A DNA stretch of 64,000 bases from Vibrio azureus (GCF_002849855.1 NZ_CP018618.1:1-64000); one strand, 5' to 3'; shown: positions 1 to 7,661, counted from the stretch's first letter. The notes: generated from the sequence alone by a model not told the origin. Program-made: numbers and translations.

Positions 1-59
1 GCGAAGCTTTGACTGTGGTTCATCACTGAGCAAGGTGTTATGGCCAAGCTTCTCAAACC

Positions 60-88
60 TTGCCACCTACACAAAATGATCCTAATAT
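60..88 (+). promoter_or_regulatory. Probable promoter of the umuDC-like operon
   Basis: A -35-like TTGCCA (60-65) and a -10-like TAATAT (83-88) are separated by 17 bp. They sit immediately upstream of a LexA-type operator and 30 bp before the first codon of the UmuD-like gene. The call rests on spacing and context only. Confidence 0.5.
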
Positions 89-90
89 AA

Positions 91-106
91 CTGTACATGC
101 ATACAG
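91..106 (+). promoter_or_regulatory. LexA (SOS) box
   Basis: The sequence CTGTACATGCATACAG fits the gamma-proteobacterial LexA consensus CTG-N10-CAG. It lies 2 bp after the -10 element, where bound LexA would block transcription of the umuDC-like operon until DNA damage. Confidence 0.85.
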
Positions 107-118
107 TTATATTTAAAA

Positions 119-826
119 ATGATTACACTTAACACTTACGTACAGGCAGGGATCACCGGCTTTGAAAACCCCACTATTCGCTTTCGAAAAAAATCGCTAA
201 ACCTACAAACAATGTTTGTACATAGCCATTCATCTATGCGATTACTGGCTGCCGATAGTACTTACAAAAGGCTGGGGATCGCTAAAGGAGACTGGTTACT
301 CATAGATAGTGTCTTTCAGCCTCTAAACAGCGATCTTGTTGTATTTGAGCAACACGGCGAAAACCATATCGCTCGTTGGAACGAGCTATGCCAACACATT
401 GCTGCATCAGACAAAGAGTGGGATGACTTACATGTCATTGGCGTTATCACTCTCTCTATCCATCACTTCAGACAACCGCCGTTATTACCATGGCACCATG
501 ATTTAACCGAACTCGACCTACACCAACTTGTGATCACCCAAGAGCATTCCACCATCTTATGTCGTGCAGCTGGCCTCTCCATGCTGCCGTACATTTGGGA
601 CCAAGATATTCTAGTATTGGAGCGCCACCTAACCCCCGAGAATGAAGACGTTATCGTGCTTTCCTTAAACAACGATCTTGTCGTAAAACGCGTCAACCTG
701 CACAACAGAACCCTGTATTCAGATAATCCCAGCTTCAAGCCATACCAAATGAACCCAGACGATTACACTCGCCTACACGGCGTTGTACGTTACAGCTTAC
801 GGCTACACCGCCCTATTTCCTTATGA
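119..826 (+). CDS. UmuD-like protein with two tandem S24/LexA-type peptidase domains
   Basis: This is an SOS mutagenesis accessory protein partnering the UmuC-like polymerase that overlaps its stop codon (ATGA). UmuD is normally about 140 residues; this protein has 235. It reads as two UmuD-like folds in a row. The first (about 8-118) begins with a UmuD-like cleavage region (A10-G11) and has a Ser47, but Arg86 stands where the catalytic Lys is expected. The second (about 140-232) has an intact-looking Ser154/Lys190 dyad with UmuD-like spacing. I infer that the C-terminal domain could do the cleavage and that the protein may mimic a UmuD dimer in one chain. No good Shine-Dalgarno is visible, so the start is uncertain. 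Confidence 0.75.
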   Translation: MITLNTYVQAGITGFENPTIRFRKKSLNLQTMFVHSHSSMRLLAADSTYKRLGIAKGDWLLIDSVFQPLNSDLVVFEQHGENHIARWNELCQHIAASDKEWDDLHVIGVITLSIHHFRQPPLLPWHHDLTELDLHQLVITQEHSTILCRAAGLSMLPYIWDQDILVLERHLTPENEDVIVLSLNNDLVVKRVNLHNRTLYSDNPSFKPYQMNPDDYTRLHGVVRYSLRLHRPISL

Positions 827-2103
827 TCTGTTTGTGTGATGGCACACGTTTTTATGCAGAAGCATGCGTGACCTACAAGCCCGCCCTAAGAAACACCCCA
901 TTACTGGTCACAGCTGGCCAAGGGATCTCCATTGCAGCTAACCGCGCTTGCACTAACATCGGTATTGCAAAATTCACCCCAATTTGGGAAGAAATAGACC
1001 GCTTACGGATGCACAAAGGCATTGTGTATAAAGCCAACTTCAACACCTTTTCTCACCATTCAGATCGCTTTATGACAGCCCTTGAAAAGCGCATAGAAGG
1101 TGCTCGTTCCATGCGCTATAGCGTAGATGAAATGTTTTTTGATGTGAGCCACCTGCACCGCATTAACGTCGATCTTAATGAGTACGTACAAAACTTACGC
1201 AAAGCCATCTACAAAGAAACTGGCGTACCGACAGGAGCAGGTGTCGGTAAAACTCTGACCTTGGCCAAAGTCGCCTCGTGGGCGGCGAAGAACTGCCAAC
1301 CTTACCAGGGACAATGTGTATTACTCAGTGAAAAAGAAACCGATATGGTTTTAAAGCAAATGCCCGTAGGTAAGCTTTGGAACATTGGAAGACAACTGAA
1401 TAAACACCTGACACAAGAAGGCATTGTAACAGCCTACCAACTCAAACAGTGCAATATCAAAACCTATCAAAAACGTTATTCCATCAACGTAGCCAACGTC
1501 ATATCAGAGCTCAATGGCATTACCTGTTTGGACTTTTCCGCTGAGCGAGAAAAGAAAAAACAGATATGGTCTACCGCTTCTTACCGTGATCGCTTACACC
1601 ATCAAGACGACCTTTTTGCAGAGTTAGCCCACCACTGCGCTGAAGTAATGCGAAAAATACGAGACCAAAAAAGCGAGATGAAAACTCTATCCGTCTTTGT
1701 AAGTACCTCAAAATACGACCGTTGCCCACCGTTTTATCGTCGTGGTGAACTCGCCTTAGAGAACGGCCTAACCGATACCTGTTTTGCTCTGAAACAATTA
1801 CGTGCCTTGTTCGAAGATTTGCTCCCCGATAACCTTGCCAAGCAACCGATATACAAAGTTGGTGTCGGTGCCCCTAGCCTTATTGATGCTGAAGTAAAAC
1901 AGTTCGAGCTATTTAATCGATTTGATAACAAAGACACCTTGAACAGTACCCTAGATATACTGAACGATCGTTTCGGTAAAGGTGTGATCGGTTTTGCGAG
2001 CCAGCAACGCGGCTACCAAGAACGACAAGGTGAAATAGAAATGTTAGAGCTGGAGAACTACTACACCGACATTAAAGACATTGTGGTAGTGAACTGTGTT
2101 TAA
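823..2103 (+). CDS. umuC: UmuC-like Y-family error-prone DNA polymerase (Pol V catalytic subunit)
   Basis: This is a translesion DNA polymerase of the UmuC/MucB/RumB group. The catalytic acidic residues are visible: Asp6 in LCDGTRFYA, and Asp102-Glu103 in YSVDEMF. The helix-hairpin segment AGVGKTLTLAK follows. A QFELF motif near residue 365 resembles a beta-clamp-binding site. Its length of 426 aa matches the family. The gene overlaps the UmuD-like gene by 4 bp, so the two are probably translationally coupled and both controlled by the LexA box at 91-106. The last 40 bp of the gene are duplicated exactly at 3439-3478. Confidence 0.93.
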   Translation: MICLCDGTRFYAEACVTYKPALRNTPLLVTAGQGISIAANRACTNIGIAKFTPIWEEIDRLRMHKGIVYKANFNTFSHHSDRFMTALEKRIEGARSMRYSVDEMFFDVSHLHRINVDLNEYVQNLRKAIYKETGVPTGAGVGKTLTLAKVASWAAKNCQPYQGQCVLLSEKETDMVLKQMPVGKLWNIGRQLNKHLTQEGIVTAYQLKQCNIKTYQKRYSINVANVISELNGITCLDFSAEREKKKQIWSTASYRDRLHHQDDLFAELAHHCAEVMRKIRDQKSEMKTLSVFVSTSKYDRCPPFYRRGELALENGLTDTCFALKQLRALFEDLLPDNLAKQPIYKVGVGAPSLIDAEVKQFELFNRFDNKDTLNSTLDILNDRFGKGVIGFASQQRGYQERQGEIEMLELENYYTDIKDIVVVNCV

Positions 2104-2133
2104 TTTTCCAATACACCAAGCACACTTTTACAA

Positions 2134-2340
2134 GGATAGTTGTAAAAATAGTAGATGTGACTGAGGTGCTTATCTGAGCACCTCTTTTCATGCGTAAATT
2201 CCAAAGATATTGAAGAGTTCATTGAGGAAGGCGGAACTCTACTGCATCCTCAGTTTCGACTCATCACGACGTAATCAAAAATCAAACTGGCCTTCATTCA
2301 GTATCCGTATCCCTTCAAACCCTTGAATCGACCACCGTCA
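2134..2340 (-). pseudogene. IS6-family transposase C-terminal relic (copy 1)
   Basis: On the minus strand, broken frames read IQGFEGIRILNEGQF and later FLNELFNIFG, which resemble the C-terminal tail of IS6-family transposases. The terminus near 2134 (GGATAGTTGTAAAAA) is a decayed version of the intact-looking end at 45999. It is about as similar to the relic at 45999-46205 as two decayed copies of one element would be. It has no coding capacity left. Confidence 0.6.
2163..2188 (+). terminator. Rho-independent-type hairpin after umuC
   Basis: The arms GAGGTGC (2163-2169) and GCACCTC (2178-2184) enclose an 8-nt loop and are followed by TTTT. The same hairpin recurs near 3539 and 46026 at the edge of IS6-type relics, so it probably came with that element and may now serve umuC. 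Confidence 0.6.
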
Positions 2341-2375
2341 TGGTGTTTTTTAAGTTCACAAGGGAAACGAATTTA

Positions 2376-2404
2376 TTGGGAAACACTTGTTACCCGTTTC
2401 CCAA
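2376..2404. promoter_or_regulatory. Palindromic operator upstream of the kfrA-like gene
   Basis: Perfect 9-bp arms TTGGGAAAC (2376-2384) and GTTTCCCAA (2396-2404) are separated by 11 bp. A further half-site, GGGAAAC, lies at 2363-2369. The -35 of the downstream promoter falls inside the spacer. KfrA proteins repress their own promoters, so this is the natural autoregulatory operator; that step is inference. Confidence 0.65.
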
Positions 2405-2415
2405 TGGGCTATAAT
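2387..2415 (+). promoter_or_regulatory. Promoter of the kfrA-like gene
   Basis: A TTGTTA -35 (2387-2392) and a perfect TATAAT -10 (2410-2415) are 17 bp apart and overlap the palindrome at 2376-2404. Confidence 0.65.
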
Positions 2416-2448
2416 TTATTCAGTTAAGTTTATTTGGAGTGTTCAACC

Positions 2449-3402
2449 ATGGCGGAACAATCAGGCGTGACCTTTGATTTGGTATCAAAAGCTGCCACTG
2501 CAATGTTAAATCAAGGGACTAAACCATCGGTTCGCAATGTTATGCAAGTGACAGGTGGCAAGACTGAAACCGTCTCCAAGCTTTTACGCGACTTTAACGA
2601 CAAGCGAAATGCTGAAGTGTTAAAGATGGCTGATGAGCTAGGTAGTAGTAAGATTGCTCAGTTATTAGCGGATGAAATGCAGAGCGTTGTCGAACGTAAA
2701 ACTGCGACTCTTCAACAAATGCTCTCCGACCAAAAAGCTCAGTTAGATGAGGCTATAGAGCTATTGGAGGAAAAAGAAAAAGACTGCCTCCACCGTATTG
2801 AAATGGCTGAAGCTAAAGCAACCCAATTAATCAATGAAGCCAATGAAAAAGCAACCAAAGCCCTTGAACAAGTCGACAAGGCCGAGCAAAGGGCGACCGA
2901 AGCGATAGCCTTGAGCGAAGAAGCTAAGAAAGAAACTGAAAAGTCGATTTCTGATAATGAAAATAAATGTGAGCTTTTAGTCCTCAACGCAAAAAGTGAA
3001 GCACAAAGCCTGGTACAAGCGGCAAACCTACGAGCCGATAAAGCTGAGCAAGAATGCACAGGCTTACGAGAGCAAGTGAAGTTGCTCACTGTCGATCAAG
3101 CCAAAAGAGAGATTGAGCAAGCTCTCCATGAAAAGACACAACTCCAACACGATGAAGCACTGCATCTACTGGCTAATGAGCGTACAACTGTCGTTCAGTT
3201 ACGAACTCAAGAAGAAAGCCGCAAAGCGGAAATTGAGCGTTTATCTGGAGAGTTGACAGACGCGAAATCTGACAGTAAACAATTAGCCGCGGCACAAGGT
3301 CAACTGGTTGAGCTGCAAAGACAAATATCTCAACTGCAAAGCGACTTGTCTCTATCCGAACGAGAGCGTGAATCTTTGTCTGTGGCTCTTAGAAGTAAAT
3401 AA
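2449..3402 (+). CDS. KfrA-like DNA-binding coiled-coil protein
   Basis: KfrA proteins are plasmid-encoded, autoregulating DNA binders with a long coiled coil, linked to stable maintenance. The N-terminal 90 residues have the KfrA_N-type helical pattern (VRNVMQVTGGKTETVSKLLRDF). The rest is a nearly uninterrupted Glu/Ala/Lys/Gln-rich heptad coiled coil, with repeats such as KAEQ and EAK. I place the start at the ATG at 2449 rather than the in-frame TTG at 2434, because GGAG (2436-2439) lies 9 nt before the ATG. The gene is flanked by IS6-type relics and by both copies of the umuC tail. Confidence 0.75.
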   Translation: MAEQSGVTFDLVSKAATAMLNQGTKPSVRNVMQVTGGKTETVSKLLRDFNDKRNAEVLKMADELGSSKIAQLLADEMQSVVERKTATLQQMLSDQKAQLDEAIELLEEKEKDCLHRIEMAEAKATQLINEANEKATKALEQVDKAEQRATEAIALSEEAKKETEKSISDNENKCELLVLNAKSEAQSLVQAANLRADKAEQECTGLREQVKLLTVDQAKREIEQALHEKTQLQHDEALHLLANERTTVVQLRTQEESRKAEIERLSGELTDAKSDSKQLAAAQGQLVELQRQISQLQSDLSLSERERESLSVALRSK

Positions 3403-3438
3403 AACGGACCGGACTGTCTGTCAGATACTCTAACCATT

Positions 3439-3478
3439 ACCGACATTAAAGACATTGTGGTAGTGAACTGTGTTTAAT
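3439..3478 (+). repeat. Exact duplication of the 3' end of umuC
   Basis: These 40 bp are identical to 2065-2104: the last 12 umuC codons, its stop codon and one base more. Similarity continues through the following linker and hairpin (2105-2187 against 3479-3563). The kfrA-like gene lies between the two copies, suggesting a segmental duplication or IS-mediated rearrangement. Confidence 0.85.
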
Positions 3479-3505
3479 CTTCCAATACATTAAACACAGT
3501 TTTTG

Positions 3506-3733
3506 TCAGGATTTTTTTGTAAAATAGAAGATGCGACTGAGGTGTCTATCTGAGCGCCTCTTTATTGCGCTTATGAGAGAAGAATAAATCGTGGAGCGAT
3601 TCATTAATACACCGCGTTCGGCTAACATATCACTGAGGTTTGCGTAGCTCATTGCGGTAGTGCCATACCACCGCACACACCATAAGATAAGTTCAAGGAT
3701 GAAATGTCGCCATGTAAATTCAGACTTGGCCAT
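3506..3733 (-). pseudogene. IS6-family transposase, N-terminal fragment
   Basis: The segment RHFILELILWCVRWYGTTAM continues into SYANLSDMLAERGV and RSTIY, which is the N-terminal helix-turn-helix of IS6/IS26-type transposases. After about 50 residues the family match stops and the frame runs into the terminal hairpin region, so the DDE catalytic core is missing. The ATG at 3733 (MAKSEFTW) is the likely original start. Confidence 0.7.
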
Positions 3734-3800
3734 AACGCATTGCTCAGTGGTCAATCATAGTTAAAGTCTTGCGGGCTGTGAGGTTTTTGCAACAAGCCCC
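3509..3800 (-). mobile_element. Internally deleted IS6-family element (copy 2)
   Basis: The right end at 3784-3800 reads, in the outward orientation, GGGGCTTGTTGCAAAAA, typical of IS6-family inverted repeats (GGN-rich start followed by TGTTGCAA). The left end near 3509 is decayed (GGATTTTTTTGTAAAA). Only the first part of a transposase gene remains inside. The element abuts a umuD-like fragment on its right. Confidence 0.65.
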
Positions 3801-3895
3801 AATGCATCGAGATCTAAAGGTAACTGACGGTATTCTGCCGCCAGTGATTCAAAACCAGTAATCCCTGCACTGGCAAAAACAAGAATGACTTTCTT
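3797..3895 (-). pseudogene. Fragment of a second umuD-like gene
   Basis: The minus strand reads KKVILVFASAGITGFESLAA and then EYRQLPLDLDALGL. This resembles the region around the UmuD/MucA cleavage site and shares AGITGFE with the intact UmuD-like protein at 119-826. It has no ATG or other plausible start, and it is cut off at the IS6-type right end. I infer that a second SOS mutagenesis gene was disrupted here. Confidence 0.5.
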
Positions 3896-4114
3896 AAACT
3901 AACATCAGTTATGCTCAATATTGTTAAGTTAACAAAAATAGAAAAATACTTTATTGTTCTTTTTATAAACCTATGATCTTACCTTTAATTTACTTTTGAA
4001 AACCTTTGATCACCTCTAAGATCTTATATATACCTATAAGGAGCGAAATAACCACGTAGGGCGCTGATTAATAAAGTTTTTCTTTTCTTATTGTGTATTT
4101 TTTTTGGTGTTTAT

Positions 4115-4237
4115 GTATTTGATTTTGTGCGAAATGATCATTTTTTTGTGCTGAAGGATCATTTTTTTGTGATAGGTAGATTTAATTTTGTGATCTTTCG
4201 ACTTTTTTTTGTGGCTACTTGAATTTATTTTTGTGGT
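4115..4237 (+). repeat. Iteron cluster 1 (six copies)
   Basis: Six 17-bp copies related to GAACTTATTTTTGTGGT end at 4131, 4152, 4173, 4194, 4215 and 4237, a spacing of 21-22 bp, which puts all of them on one DNA face. They are candidate RepA-binding sites of the replication origin. Confidence 0.8.
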
Positions 4238-4258
4238 AAATCACAGGATATCTACAGG

Positions 4259-4267
4259 TTTTGCACA
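4259..4267 (+). promoter_or_regulatory. Possible DnaA box
   Basis: TTTTGCACA differs from TTATNCACA at one position. It is the last of three short units ending in ACAGG at 11-bp spacing (about 4238-4269), which lie between iteron clusters 1 and 2. The match is weak evidence on its own. Confidence 0.35.
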
Positions 4268-4321
4268 GGTTTGTTTGTGTGGTCATGAGGTATAAGGTTC
4301 ATTAAAAGCATACATACATCT

Positions 4322-4490
4322 GAACTCATAAATTTTTTTTGTGGTTTAGCACTTAAAATTTATGAACTTACGCTGGTTTTTGGATGGTTTGAACTTATTT
4401 TTGTGCTGGTTGTATTTATTTTTGTGGTGGTTGAACTTAGTTTTGTGATTTTTGTACTGAGTTTTGTGGTTTTTTACTTTTTTTTGTGGT
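4322..4490 (+). repeat. Iteron cluster 2 (one outlier plus five phased copies)
   Basis: A diverged copy lies at 4322-4345. Then come GAACTTATTTTTGTGCT (4391-4407) and copies at 4412-4428, 4433-4449, 4454-4470 and 4474-4490. Spacing is 21, 21, 21 and 20 bp. An AT-rich tract follows (about 4500-4600), a plausible melting region. Confidence 0.8.
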
Positions 4491-4658
4491 GGGTTTATTC
4501 AGAGAGTTCATTTAAAACTTGAGGTTTAGGAAATCCCAATACAAATGGTATAATGAATTAAATGTTTTAAATCAACACCTTAAGATTTTACTTTCATGGG
4601 GATACATGCTCTTTGTGAAAATGCTACTAGTAAAAACTCATGACATGCCTCCCATTGT

Positions 4659-4740
4659 GAACTGAGTTTTGTGCTGGTTTTTACTTAGTCTTGTGCTAAT
4701 ATAAACTGAGTTTCGTGTCTATTGGACCGAGTGTTGTGGT
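4659..4740 (+). repeat. Iteron cluster 3, next to the rep start
   Basis: Four diverged copies lie at 4659-4675, 4681-4697, 4703-4719 and 4724-4740, again 21-22 bp apart. They end 24 bp before the repA start codon. Their position suggests autoregulation of repA and/or handcuffing control of copy number. Confidence 0.7.
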
Positions 4741-4764
4741 GAAACAACAAATTTAAGTACACGT

Positions 4765-5835
4765 ATGACGGAAAAGAATATAGAGCTGGTTACTGAAGAC
4801 CACTTAGATTATCACTTTAAAACGCATGGGTTAATTTATGCGTCAACTAGCCTTACATGCCGAATGATGGACATGTTCGCACTGATGCTAACCCATATGA
4901 AAGAAAGTGATTGGAACAAGAATAACGATCAACATTTTGTTCCTGAATACAGATTCAACACGAGTCAGTTAACTCAATGGTTTGATATTGATGTTAAGTA
5001 CCTGGCTACAACCCTGAAGAAACCCGCTAAGTCTCTTGGTGAGAAACAAATAGGGATCGAAGATGACAAGGGGTCGTTCGCGTACTATCCGCTTTTAGCT
5101 AAAGTCACTTATGCTGATGGAACGCTTACAATTAAACCTAACGGCGAACTTAGAGAGCTATACATCATCAACTCTCACAAAAATGGTCACGCCAAAATTG
5201 ATAACAATATATTTAAGAAGCTTACAAATCCCAACACTAAAAGAGTTTTTGAGTTTTTGTGCCGTTACCGTTCCAATCAGACTGAAATGTATTTCATTTC
5301 GGTGGATAAGCTTCAGGTACTATTTGGTGTTAAAACCGACAAAGGCAAAGTACTCAAGAAAACATACATTAGGCATAGTGCCTTTATTAGTCGGATTATT
5401 GCCCCTGCACTTGCTGATATTGCTACGAATCCAATCGCTAAAGATAAGTTAGAAATCATCACTAAGGACGGACTACAAGGGTATGAGGTTGAGCCAAGCA
5501 GCGATGGCGGTTGTAAAATTCGATTTTTGGTCAAGTGGAAGAACCAACTTAGCCTTAAGGAAGCTGAAGCTTGTTACAGCAAAATATCTTCTTTGATGCA
5601 ACAGAAGCAAGACATTGAATCTGAAGGTGGTGATGTTCTACCAACACTGCGTGAGATTCATAGTTTGTTTTTACGACTTGGCAATGAAGGACATGCTGAA
5701 GTTCTGGAAGATGAAATAAATAAACTTGTTGAGAGCAATAGGATTCCAGATGAACCGAATGAAGAAGAACTGAAGCTGGCTGAAAAACGCCGTGAGGTAG
5801 ACAACATGTTTGAACAAATGTTCTTAAAGAAATAA
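4765..5835 (+). CDS. repA: Replication initiator protein (Rep_3 family)
   Basis: This is an iteron-binding plasmid replication initiator of the RepE/RepB type. The 356-aa protein has the Rep_3 two-winged-helix layout. An N-terminal segment begins YASTSLTCRMMDMFALMLTH. A basic region follows (KRVFEFLCRYRSNQTEMYFI), then the second winged helix, with KTYIRHSAFISRIIAPALAD as its recognition part. The C-terminal 80 residues are acidic and coil-like. Three clusters of phased iterons upstream are the expected binding sites, and the closest cluster overlaps the likely promoter. A strong inverted repeat follows the gene at 5844-5879. Confidence 0.88.
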   Translation: MTEKNIELVTEDHLDYHFKTHGLIYASTSLTCRMMDMFALMLTHMKESDWNKNNDQHFVPEYRFNTSQLTQWFDIDVKYLATTLKKPAKSLGEKQIGIEDDKGSFAYYPLLAKVTYADGTLTIKPNGELRELYIINSHKNGHAKIDNNIFKKLTNPNTKRVFEFLCRYRSNQTEMYFISVDKLQVLFGVKTDKGKVLKKTYIRHSAFISRIIAPALADIATNPIAKDKLEIITKDGLQGYEVEPSSDGGCKIRFLVKWKNQLSLKEAEACYSKISSLMQQKQDIESEGGDVLPTLREIHSLFLRLGNEGHAEVLEDEINKLVESNRIPDEPNEEELKLAEKRREVDNMFEQMFLKK

Positions 5836-5843
5836 CTTAGCCA

Positions 5844-5879
5844 AACCAAGCAAGGCTCCCCTATCTACCTTGCTTGGTT
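5844..5879. terminator. Inverted repeat between repA and the convergent small gene
   Basis: Perfect 12-bp arms AACCAAGCAAGG (5844-5855) and CCTTGCTTGGTT (5868-5879) enclose a 12-nt loop. Neither side has a long T run. The convergent gene arrangement suits a bidirectional terminator. The last codons of the minus-strand gene lie inside the hairpin. Confidence 0.5.
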
Positions 5880-6089
5880 GATAAACTTTTCATAGTCACT
5901 ATGTTGGCTGAAGATATGTATGCTTTCACCGGTCTTTACCATCCTTTCGTACTTGCCCAAGCTGAGGGTTTTATAGCCGTACCGACTTGATACACGGAAT
6001 CTTATTGCTCCTTCGCTAAGCATTCTTAGTGCTTTCTCTGTCTTCTTTCTAAGTTTTTCGGGTGCGTTTTTAGGATAGATAATATTCAT
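5865..6089 (-). CDS. Small basic protein, possibly ParE-like toxin fold
   Basis: This encodes a 74-aa basic protein of unknown role. The stretch RVSSRYGYKTLSLGKYERMV followed by IHIFSQHSDYEKF resembles the beta-hairpin core of small ParE-like proteins (basic residues, then a G-K-Y-x-R strand and a final H-x-x-Y). I cannot confirm a toxin function and see no antitoxin partner beside it. I chose the ATG at 6089, with an AGAGAGG Shine-Dalgarno 11 nt upstream, over the in-frame TTG at 6098. It lies convergent to repA. Confidence 0.45.
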   Translation of the reverse strand: MNIIYPKNAPEKLRKKTEKALRMLSEGAIRFRVSSRYGYKTLSLGKYERMVKTGESIHIFSQHSDYEKFINQAR

Positions 6090-6167
6090 GCTGGTCAAAT
6101 CCTCTCTTTAATTTTATAACCTTATAGTTTCAAAGTATCACCCTATTAGCTCTTTCCTAAATTAATA

Positions 6168-6273
6168 TTTAATAAGAAAATAACTTATTAGTTGCTTATA
6201 TATTTTTACCCTCCATTGAAGTTTACGTTCGCCTGTGCTGATAACATTTAATAAGAAAACAACTTATTAAATG
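6168..6273. promoter_or_regulatory. Twin palindromes upstream of parA
   Basis: Two copies of the same inverted repeat occur. The first is TAATAAG (6170-6176), 7 nt, CTTATTA (6184-6190). The second has perfect 11-bp arms CATTTAATAAG (6245-6255) and CTTATTAAATG (6263-6273) with a 7-nt spacer. They lie in the only intergenic space before parAB. Type Ia ParA proteins repress their own operon by binding palindromes there, so I infer parOP sites. Confidence 0.6.
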
Positions 6274-6389
6274 TGATTTTTGATTTCACCAAAAATGAAC
6301 CAAAAAATTAAAAATGAACTTGTTATTGGTTCAATTAGCATGTAGTCTATTTTTAACTCAAAGGACATACTCAACAGGATCAATAACGC

Positions 6390-7661
6390 ATGAACTTCAA
6401 AGAAAAAGCTACCGACCTGGGAACCAGAATGTTTCATGAAAACGTATCGCTTAAAGAAGAACTGTTAGAACAGTCAGCGATTCGTTTTAAAGATGACCTT
6501 TTGGAAAATGGTGTAACTCGCCTAGTTCATAACCATGCTGTTAACAAAACTACTCTAGGTGTCGATATTCTTGGTTTATCGAAAAACACGTATAACAAGC
6601 GAATCGCACAGTTGATTGAAGAAGGTGTTATTGATGAACCCTACTTCTACAATAGAAGCCACATGTTTACACTAGAACAAGTGCATGCCGTAATGAACCA
6701 CTTTGGCTTTGAAAAGTTCTCTGATAATCATGATTCAACAGTTGTGTTAGTCAGCAACTACAAAGGTGGTACGGGTAAAACCACGACGAACACATCACTT
6801 GCTGTTAAGACGGCGCTAGACCTTAATCTGAATGCTCGTGTTCTTATTATTGACCTCGACCCTCAAGGCAGTGCGCGAGGTATTATTAACGTAGAGGATG
6901 AGAGTGAAGAAGTTTTCATCACACTATCTGACTTGCTTCGCTCACTATTTAAAGAGTTTGATTCTCAAGAGTTTGTAAATGAAGCAACTGAGTTTCAAGA
7001 AGCAGGACATAGTTTTGAGGATGTGGTTCTAGCGGCTCCATTCTCGACACATTTACCAAACCTCGATGTCATGACTGCTTTCCCAACGGATGAGCAGTTT
7101 ACAAAGCTTTACTGGTCACTGGACAAAGAAAAGCGTGTTGAGTTACTGACAGCGTTTGCTAACAAAGTTGTGCCAATTCTGAAATCACAATACGACATCA
7201 TTTATTTAGACCTGCCACCTCAGAACAGTCCTATTACTTGGTCAGCTATTGAAGCTGCCGACATGATCCTTTCTCCTGTAACACCAAGAACTTACGACTA
7301 CGTTAGTACAATGTCTTACCTTCTAACTATGTCTGAGCAGTTAGAGGATTTACCATCTCAAGGTGACAACGTGAAGTGGTTCAAAATCTTGCCAGTAAAC
7401 TACAACGAGGCTAATAAGCAAGAGCGCAAGACTTATGATCGACTTCTAAGAACGGTGGGGAGCGATATGATCACTAAGGCTATTAAGCATAGCCCGTTCT
7501 TCCATGAAGCTGCCGACAAGAATCGTACTATCTATGACATCATTCGTTCTGAAAGTACATGTACTGATATTCAATACTATGATGCAATCAATTCTGTGAA
7601 CGAGGTATACAATACGTTTATCTCTGATTTGAAAGCGTTAACAAGTAAGAACAATAAGTAG
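6390..7661 (+). CDS. parA: ParA-family partition ATPase (type Ia)
   Basis: This is a Walker-type partition ATPase for plasmid segregation. The Walker A box KGGTGKTT is at residues 125-132, followed by VLIIDLDPQGSA and later IIYLDLPPQ. The roughly 110-residue N-terminal extension carries a helix-turn-helix (about 52-95, LGVDILGLSKNTYNKRIAQL), the hallmark of type Ia ParA proteins that double as autorepressors. The gene is followed 8 nt later by parB, preceded by twin palindromes, and has AGGA before the ATG. Confidence 0.92.
   Translation: MNFKEKATDLGTRMFHENVSLKEELLEQSAIRFKDDLLENGVTRLVHNHAVNKTTLGVDILGLSKNTYNKRIAQLIEEGVIDEPYFYNRSHMFTLEQVHAVMNHFGFEKFSDNHDSTVVLVSNYKGGTGKTTTNTSLAVKTALDLNLNARVLIIDLDPQGSARGIINVEDESEEVFITLSDLLRSLFKEFDSQEFVNEATEFQEAGHSFEDVVLAAPFSTHLPNLDVMTAFPTDEQFTKLYWSLDKEKRVELLTAFANKVVPILKSQYDIIYLDLPPQNSPITWSAIEAADMILSPVTPRTYDYVSTMSYLLTMSEQLEDLPSQGDNVKWFKILPVNYNEANKQERKTYDRLLRTVGSDMITKAIKHSPFFHEAADKNRTIYDIIRSESTCTDIQYYDAINSVNEVYNTFISDLKALTSKNNK

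Noticed and set aside
4115..4740. Regular short repeats considered as a CRISPR array
   Set aside because: The unit is 17 bp with 4-5 bp between copies and no variable spacers; it fits iterons upstream of a Rep_3 initiator.
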